Positions 59,666 to 64,000 of a stretch of DNA of 64,000 nt are shown here, in pieces. Under the pieces are notes generated by a model. It saw only the letters and a list, made by a program, of their open reading frames with translations. It did no database searches and was not told the origin of the DNA. The stretch comes from Pseudooctadecabacter jejudonensis (GTDB taxonomy: Bacteria > Pseudomonadota > Alphaproteobacteria > Rhodobacterales > Rhodobacteraceae), in NCBI RefSeq assembly GCF_900172275.1, contig NZ_FWFT01000002.1, positions 744,001-808,000 of the forward strand. Direction: 5' to 3'. Position 1 is the stretch's first letter; each line of letters opens with the position of its first letter. Both the position numbers and the translations under genes were made by a program.

Positions 59666-60888
59666 ATGCCCTTGCCCAACGGTTTCCGGCCTACACCGGC
59701 TTTGCAGCGGTTCTGTCTGGCGCGGGCCTGCCAATCTATATTTACGCGCCCAAATACTATGCGGACACCTACGGCGTCAGCCTGACTGCCTTGGGCGCTG
59801 TTTTGTTTGGCCTGCGACTGTTCGATGTTGTGCAAGACCCTGTTCTGGGCTGGGTGGCCGAACGGTTGCGCGGTGGTAAGGCGTGGGCCGTGGCCGCGGC
59901 GGCCGCACTTTTGGCCTTGTCGATGATTGCGCTGTTCGCGGTTGAGCCTTTGTTTGATCCCGTCTGCTGGTTCGGCATGTCCATCACGGGGCTGTTTTCG
60001 GCGTTCAGCTTTCTGACCATCAATTTTTACGCCCAAGGGATCGCGAAGGTTGAGGGGCTGGACAAAGGCCACACGCGGTTGGCGGCATGGCGCGAATCCG
60101 GTGCGTTGTTGGGCGTGTGTCTGGCGGCGGTGGCGCCCACTTTGCTGATGGGGGTGTCTGACAATCCGTTCGCCACATTCGCCTGGGGCTTTGCTGCGGC
60201 GACGGCGGTTGCAGCGGTGTTCATGTGGCCCGAATGGACAGCCGCATCAACCGAACAGGAACCGACGCCGATCGGTTCGATCCTGTCGGATCCCTTGGCC
60301 CGCAAACTGCTTTTGCTGGCACTTGTGAACGCCACGCCGCTGGCCGTGTCCTCAACCCTGTTTTTGTTCTACGTCGAAAGCCGTCTGGATGCGCCGGGCT
60401 GGGAAGGCCCGTTGTTGGTGCTGTTCTTTCTGGCGGCAGCACTGTCTGCACCTTTGTGGTCCGCGCTGGCAAATCGGTTTGGCGAAAAACCTGTCTTGCT
60501 GGCGGCGATGATGCTGGCGATTGCGGCCTTTGGATGGACCCTGACATTGGGCACGGGCGATGTGATCCCGTTTGCGGTGATCTGCGTTTTGTCGGGTGCG
60601 ACAATTGGTGCCGATTTAACTTTGCTCCCGGCCCTCTTTGCCAAACGTATGTCTCATATAGCCCCCAACGGTGGCCAAGGGTTCGGTCTGTGGTCGTTGG
60701 TGTCAAAATTCACACTCGCCTTTGCGGCGGTACTTTTATTGCCCTTGATGGAAGGGGCCGGTTTTGCCGCCGGTACTGACAATCCAGCAGAGGCGCTTAC
60801 GATGTTGACGGTGCTTTATGCGTTGGTGCCGTCGCTGTTGAAATGCGTGGCGGTTGCGCTTTTGCTCGCCACGAAACTGGAGGACTGA
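59662..60888 (+). CDS. MFS_2/GPH-type transporter
   Basis: 408 aa with about twelve membrane segments: GFAAVLSGAGLPIYIYAPKYYAD, GLRLFDVVQDPVLGWVAERL (GPH/MFS_2-like DPxxG motif), and GATIGADLTLLPALFAKRM. In eukaryotes MFS_2 includes lysophospholipid and sugar transporters; within this operon a lipid-related substrate is a guess. It starts in the ATGA overlap with DUF1365. Confidence 0.83.
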   Translation: MNALAQRFPAYTGFAAVLSGAGLPIYIYAPKYYADTYGVSLTALGAVLFGLRLFDVVQDPVLGWVAERLRGGKAWAVAAAAALLALSMIALFAVEPLFDPVCWFGMSITGLFSAFSFLTINFYAQGIAKVEGLDKGHTRLAAWRESGALLGVCLAAVAPTLLMGVSDNPFATFAWGFAAATAVAAVFMWPEWTAASTEQEPTPIGSILSDPLARKLLLLALVNATPLAVSSTLFLFYVESRLDAPGWEGPLLVLFFLAAALSAPLWSALANRFGEKPVLLAAMMLAIAAFGWTLTLGTGDVIPFAVICVLSGATIGADLTLLPALFAKRMSHIAPNGGQGFGLWSLVSKFTLAFAAVLLLPLMEGAGFAAGTDNPAEALTMLTVLYALVPSLLKCVAVALLLATKLED

Positions 60889-60892
60889 AACG

Positions 60893-61471
60893 ATGACGTC
60901 CACGATCCTAATACTTCTGGGTGCCGCTGCGGTGGTGGCCCTGTTGCTTTTGAAATTCCGTTTTGCGTCGTTTATGGCGCAGACGCCCGATGATTACACC
61001 GAAGGCCCGCTGTTCAACATGCGCGAGGTCTTTAACGGCCCCATTGAATGCGAAGGCGTGATTTATGGCCCTACGGGTCGCGTGACATCGCGGTTTGAGG
61101 CCGATTTCGTGGCCTCTTGGGACGGTAATGTCGGCACGGTAAAAGAAGAATTCCGCTACGACAGCGGTAATATCCAGCACCGTGAGTGGACCTTCACGTT
61201 GGGCAACGACGGCACGATCAAGGCGGAGGCCCCCGATCTGGTCGGCGCAGGCACTGGCACCCAGCGCGGCAGTGCGGTTCAGCTGAATTATAACATCAAG
61301 TTGACGGATGAGGCAGGCGGCCATGTTCTGTCCACCACGGACTGGATGTACATGACGCCCAATGGAAACGTGATGAACCGATCGCAGTTTCGGAAGTTTG
61401 GGATAAAGGTCGCTGAACTGGTGGCCACGATGCGGCCCAAACACGCCGCAAACCTGCAACCAGGAGAGTGA
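60893..61471 (+). CDS. DUF3833 protein, membrane-anchored
   Basis: 192 aa. One N-terminal membrane anchor (ILILLGAAAVVALLLLKF), then a lipocalin-like beta-barrel (GPIECEGVIYGPTGRVTSRFEADFVASWDG, EFRYDSGN) typical of DUF3833. These proteins occur in sigma-E-linked lipid operons, and a role handling a lipophilic ligand is suspected but unproven. It starts 4 bases after the transporter stop. Confidence 0.82.
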   Translation: MTSTILILLGAAAVVALLLLKFRFASFMAQTPDDYTEGPLFNMREVFNGPIECEGVIYGPTGRVTSRFEADFVASWDGNVGTVKEEFRYDSGNIQHREWTFTLGNDGTIKAEAPDLVGAGTGTQRGSAVQLNYNIKLTDEAGGHVLSTTDWMYMTPNGNVMNRSQFRKFGIKVAELVATMRPKHAANLQPGE

Positions 61472-61472
61472 C

Positions 61473-62207
61473 ATGAGAGATTTCAGCGGCAAGACATATT
61501 GGTTGGTGGGCGCGTCCGAAGGATTGGGCAAGGCGCTTGCCGCTAAATTGAGTGCCGCTGGCGCCGAAGTGATTTTGTCGGCTCGGTCTGAGGACACCTT
61601 GGCCGAGGCCGTCAAAGACATGCCGGGCAAGGCGCGCTATCAGACCATCGATATCAGTGACGACGACAGCGTGAAGGACGCGGCGACAGCCGTGGGCAAG
61701 ATCGACGGTCTGGTGTTATTGGCGGGTGTCTATTGGCCTTTTGGCGCGGATGAATGGGACGCCGACAAAGCCACGGCGATGGTCGATATCAATTTCACCG
61801 GTTTCGTGCGGGTGTTGGGGCAAGTGGTGCCCGCGATGGTGGACCGAGACGATGGACACATTGTCATCACGTCCTCCCTGACGGGGTTTCGTGGGTTGCC
61901 GGGGTCTATTGGTTACACCGCGTCCAAGGCGGGCACGATGTCCTTGGCCGAATGTATGCACGCGGATTTGCGCAAAACGGGCGTCGACGTTCAGGTTGCC
62001 AACCCCGGTTTCATCAAGACCCGCCTGACGGACAAGAACGATTTCAACATGCCGTTCCTGATGCAGCCCGAAGAGGCCGCACAAGAAATGCTGGAGCATA
62101 TGCGCACGGACCATTTCAAGAAGAGCTTTCCGATGGTCTTTTCGTGGGTCTTCCGCCTGTCACAGTTTTTACCCGATTGGGCCTATTACCGCATCTTTGG
62201 AAAGTGA
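61473..62207 (+). CDS. Short-chain dehydrogenase/reductase
   Basis: 244 aa Rossmann-fold oxidoreductase. NAD(P) site VGASEGLGKALAAKLSAAG (residues 11-29), VLLAGVYWPFG (NNAG-equivalent changed to LAGV), SSLTGF with the catalytic Ser and GYTASKAGTMSLAE with the YxxxK pair. Last gene of the FAD-OR/DUF1365/MFS/DUF3833 operon, 1 base after the DUF3833 stop. Substrate unknown, plausibly a fatty-acyl or aldehyde product. Confidence 0.88.
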   Translation: MRDFSGKTYWLVGASEGLGKALAAKLSAAGAEVILSARSEDTLAEAVKDMPGKARYQTIDISDDDSVKDAATAVGKIDGLVLLAGVYWPFGADEWDADKATAMVDINFTGFVRVLGQVVPAMVDRDDGHIVITSSLTGFRGLPGSIGYTASKAGTMSLAECMHADLRKTGVDVQVANPGFIKTRLTDKNDFNMPFLMQPEEAAQEMLEHMRTDHFKKSFPMVFSWVFRLSQFLPDWAYYRIFGK

Positions 62208-62213
62208 CCGTCT

Positions 62214-63245
62214 TTACACATTGTCTTTGAACGTCGCGCGGGCCCGTGCCCAGACGCCTTGTTTGTCGTCTTTCAGGTCAAGCAGGTATGGCAGCAACTG
62301 GTCCGCGAAATCCTCGGTGCTTTCTGTGGGCATGAGAGACGGCAGATTGTCGATGGCCATCACCTCAAGCGGTGGGGTGCGGTGAACAACAGTGGTAGGA
62401 TTGCCCCAAGTTGTTGACTGGTCATAGACCTTGATCGGTGAAAAATCAGAGGTCGGATCACAGGCAATGTCGCCGATGACACGCAGTTGTCTGTCGGCGT
62501 CGGTGGCGTCTTTGTCCACGAACACCGGCGCACCTTTATGGGCGAGGATGCAGTTGAGGAAAACATCGTATTCTAAAACCTCGGGGAAGGGGCCGCCATG
62601 TGCGGTTTCGTCTTTGTCCCATTCGGTGGGAGTGATGCCCACTTGTTTGCACAGATCCGCAGCCCCGCTGCCCACGCGCCCTTTGGCGCCAATGATGATC
62701 ACACGGGTTGATCTTTGAAGGGCCTTGCGGACCTCATCGACCATATCATCTGCCGACGCATAGGCCGACACCTTGCCCAACGTCTGATCGTTGCGCTGGG
62801 CCGCCAACGCCAAAAGGGATACCGCAGCACCGGCAAAACCGGCCCAATAGCCAAAGGCCGCGACGCGCCGTTCGTTGCCGTCCACGAGATATTCCAGATC
62901 AAGCAGGGTGCCGCCGCCCTTTTTGAACCGATCTAGCAGTATGCGACCGTCCGCTTGGCCTTTGTAGGCGTGACCGAACATGATGTGCGTGTGGGGAAGC
63001 GCAGTGCCGTCGTCGTCAAGCTCTTTCAGGCCGAGAATTATGGTATCGTCGGGCGCGTTGATCCAAGAGGCGGGCGGGGCGATCTCACAGCCCTGATCGC
63101 GGTAGTCTTCTGTCGGGATGGCGCGGTTTTCGTCGTCTTCCACCACCACGCGCCAACCTTGATCGATCAGCTTGGCCGCGCCCGCAGGCGTCAGCGGCGC
63201 GCGGGCTTCGTTGTTGCGGGGTTCAGCGCGCATCCAGATCAGCAT
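62214..63245 (-). CDS. Saccharopine dehydrogenase (NAD+, L-lysine-forming type)
   Basis: 343 aa of the AlaDH/PNT-like fold, resembling fungal Lys1: WMRAEPRNNEARAPLTP (residues 4-20), IMFGHAYKGQADGRILL (about 90-105), VIIIGAKGRVGSGAADL (NAD-binding) and WGNPTTVVHRTPP. It reversibly splits saccharopine to lysine and 2-oxoglutarate. Related bacterial enzymes may act on other amino-acid conjugates, so the exact substrate is uncertain. It is convergent with the SDR gene with 6 bases between. Confidence 0.82.
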   Translation of the reverse strand: MLIWMRAEPRNNEARAPLTPAGAAKLIDQGWRVVVEDDENRAIPTEDYRDQGCEIAPPASWINAPDDTIILGLKELDDDGTALPHTHIMFGHAYKGQADGRILLDRFKKGGGTLLDLEYLVDGNERRVAAFGYWAGFAGAAVSLLALAAQRNDQTLGKVSAYASADDMVDEVRKALQRSTRVIIIGAKGRVGSGAADLCKQVGITPTEWDKDETAHGGPFPEVLEYDVFLNCILAHKGAPVFVDKDATDADRQLRVIGDIACDPTSDFSPIKVYDQSTTWGNPTTVVHRTPPLEVMAIDNLPSLMPTESTEDFADQLLPYLLDLKDDKQGVWARARATFKDNV

Positions 63246-63318
63246 GGGGTGTCCTTTTTATTGGATGGCGCAAGCGTTGCACAGGGCCTTACCGTTGTCA
63301 CCTTTGGCGTGGCGCGAT

Positions 63319-64000
63319 TTAGGCTTGATCTTTGGCGGCGGCGTAGTCTGACCGCAACTCCTCCAGCCGCGACAGGGCCTCTTCTTTGGTGTTGCGAATG
63401 TTGGGACGTGTTGTCTTGGCCTCATACCGCAGGCGTTTGTCGGCCTCGGTCTCGGACCCCATGGCGTAACGGACGGACCCCATCGAATAGGTGTCATTGA
63501 ACGCCTCTGACCGGAGGGAGAACTGGACCCATGCGGCGGACTGGATCCGCGTGCCTTCGTAATTGTAGATGATCCACCATTTATGACGCGTGGCCCGGAT
63601 GGCCTCTTCCGTCCAGTTGTGCACGTCGTTGACATCGCGCGAATGCAGCAGGTTCATCCCGCTAAGGTCGATGTGCAAAATGCCGGTGTCATGGTCGAAC
63701 GACAGACGCCGCAGGAACGCGTCTTTGGTGAAACTGGGATGATGCGCCAGCCTTTCGCGCCGTTTGGAGGGGAGCGTGCGCAGGTGATCCCATGCCTCAT
63801 CTCGGCTGCCAAAGAGGTTGGGGTTCTCGCGATCTGTGCCCTTGGTACGGGCAATCTGGGCCAGCGTGTCGGGGTCTGCATCATAGCGCACGGTCCTCAT
63901 CCCGTGTCCTTCGTTCAAATCACGCCCACGGCGCGTAAAGGCGAACCATGCGCTTTCATCGACGCGGTAGTCTTGTGTGTTCACCATGAAGAACCATTGC
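63319..64000 (-). CDS. C-terminal part of a possible CoA-transferase-like protein (partial)
   Basis: The frame is open to the window edge (QWFF before the first Met), so the 223-residue ORF starting at 63987 may be only the C-terminus. FLRRLSFDHDTGILHIDLSGMNLLHSRDVNDV and KWWIIYNYEGTRIQSAAW resemble the C-terminal segment of YdiF-type acyl-CoA:acetate CoA-transferases. No active-site region is visible here, so this is tentative. The downstream saccharopine dehydrogenase is 73 bases away. Confidence 0.45.
   Translation of the reverse strand, partial: QWFFMVNTQDYRVDESAWFAFTRRGRDLNEGHGMRTVRYDADPDTLAQIARTKGTDRENPNLFGSRDEAWDHLRTLPSKRRERLAHHPSFTKDAFLRRLSFDHDTGILHIDLSGMNLLHSRDVNDVHNWTEEAIRATRHKWWIIYNYEGTRIQSAAWVQFSLRSEAFNDTYSMGSVRYAMGSETEADKRLRYEAKTTRPNIRNTKEEALSRLEELRSDYAAAKDQA

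Overview
The window reads as chromosomal DNA of an alphaproteobacterium of the order Rhodobacterales, most likely a marine Roseobacter-group organism. This rests on the protein families present (an RpoE-ChrR sigma/anti-sigma pair, FtsK with a Pro/Ala-rich linker, Trm112-like and DUF3035 proteins, two large GcvT-type FAD oxidoreductases), on the high-GC codon use and on dense gene packing. I saw no insertion sequence, prophage, CRISPR array, rRNA or tRNA. It looks like ordinary core genome with a few accessory insertions.

Layout. 1-3.6 kb: end of an aminotransferase gene, xthA, a thioredoxin/TPR co-chaperone, a LON-domain protein, a Trm112-like protein and a small unknown gene ending in nested inverted repeats. 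3.5-13.4 kb: a Coq6/UbiH-type hydroxylase (-), amidase, dapC, ftsK, a K+/H+ antiporter (-) and lolA. 13.4-19.7 kb: SLT-domain lipoprotein, AEC transporter, hspQ, gamma-glutamyltransferase, msrC, an XRE-cupin regulator, a LysE-family exporter and a GFA-family protein. 19.7-25.7 kb: an apparent methylamine/one-carbon operon with two paralogous dimethylglycine/sarcosine-dehydrogenase-like flavoproteins around a homocysteine S-methyltransferase. 25.8-32.8 kb: rarD, rluA, an odd kinase-like protein, a divergent aldehyde dehydrogenase/peroxiredoxin pair, two tandem L,D-transpeptidases and a beta-barrel protein.

33-44 kb is a ribosome and RNA-maturation block (pnp, a THUMP-type methyltransferase, rpsO, truB, rbfA). 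It is interrupted by a divergent LysR/SbtA-type bicarbonate-transporter pair between pnp and the rpsO side, and by RTX, DUF1643 and VOC genes. dapB follows. 44.8-56 kb: a long plus-strand run, rsmB, heparinase, purH, lspA, a DUF3035 lipoprotein, two M16 peptidases, mutL and two small lipoproteins, closed by a strong terminator. 56-62.2 kb: rpoE-chrR (-) with a visible sigma-E-like promoter. Divergent to it is a five-gene operon (FAD oxidoreductase, DUF1365, MFS_2 transporter, DUF3833, SDR) of the kind linked to the singlet-oxygen sigma-E response, but without a cyclopropane-fatty-acid-synthase-type methyltransferase. 62.2-64 kb: a fungal-type saccharopine dehydrogenase and the 3' part of a possible CoA-transferase-like gene.

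No single locus stands out as a wholly new system. The strongest second-look items are the dehydrogenase/methyltransferase/dehydrogenase operon with two perfect internal dyads, the kinase-like protein with a foreign-looking C-terminal domain, a start-codon hairpin on the K+/H+ antiporter mRNA, paired palindromes between aldehyde dehydrogenase and peroxiredoxin, and the RpoE-linked operon lacking its usual methyltransferase. Intergenic gaps are nearly all under 300 bases. The rpoE/FAD-oxidoreductase gap (57304-57606, about 300 bases) carries divergent promoter candidates and no gene.
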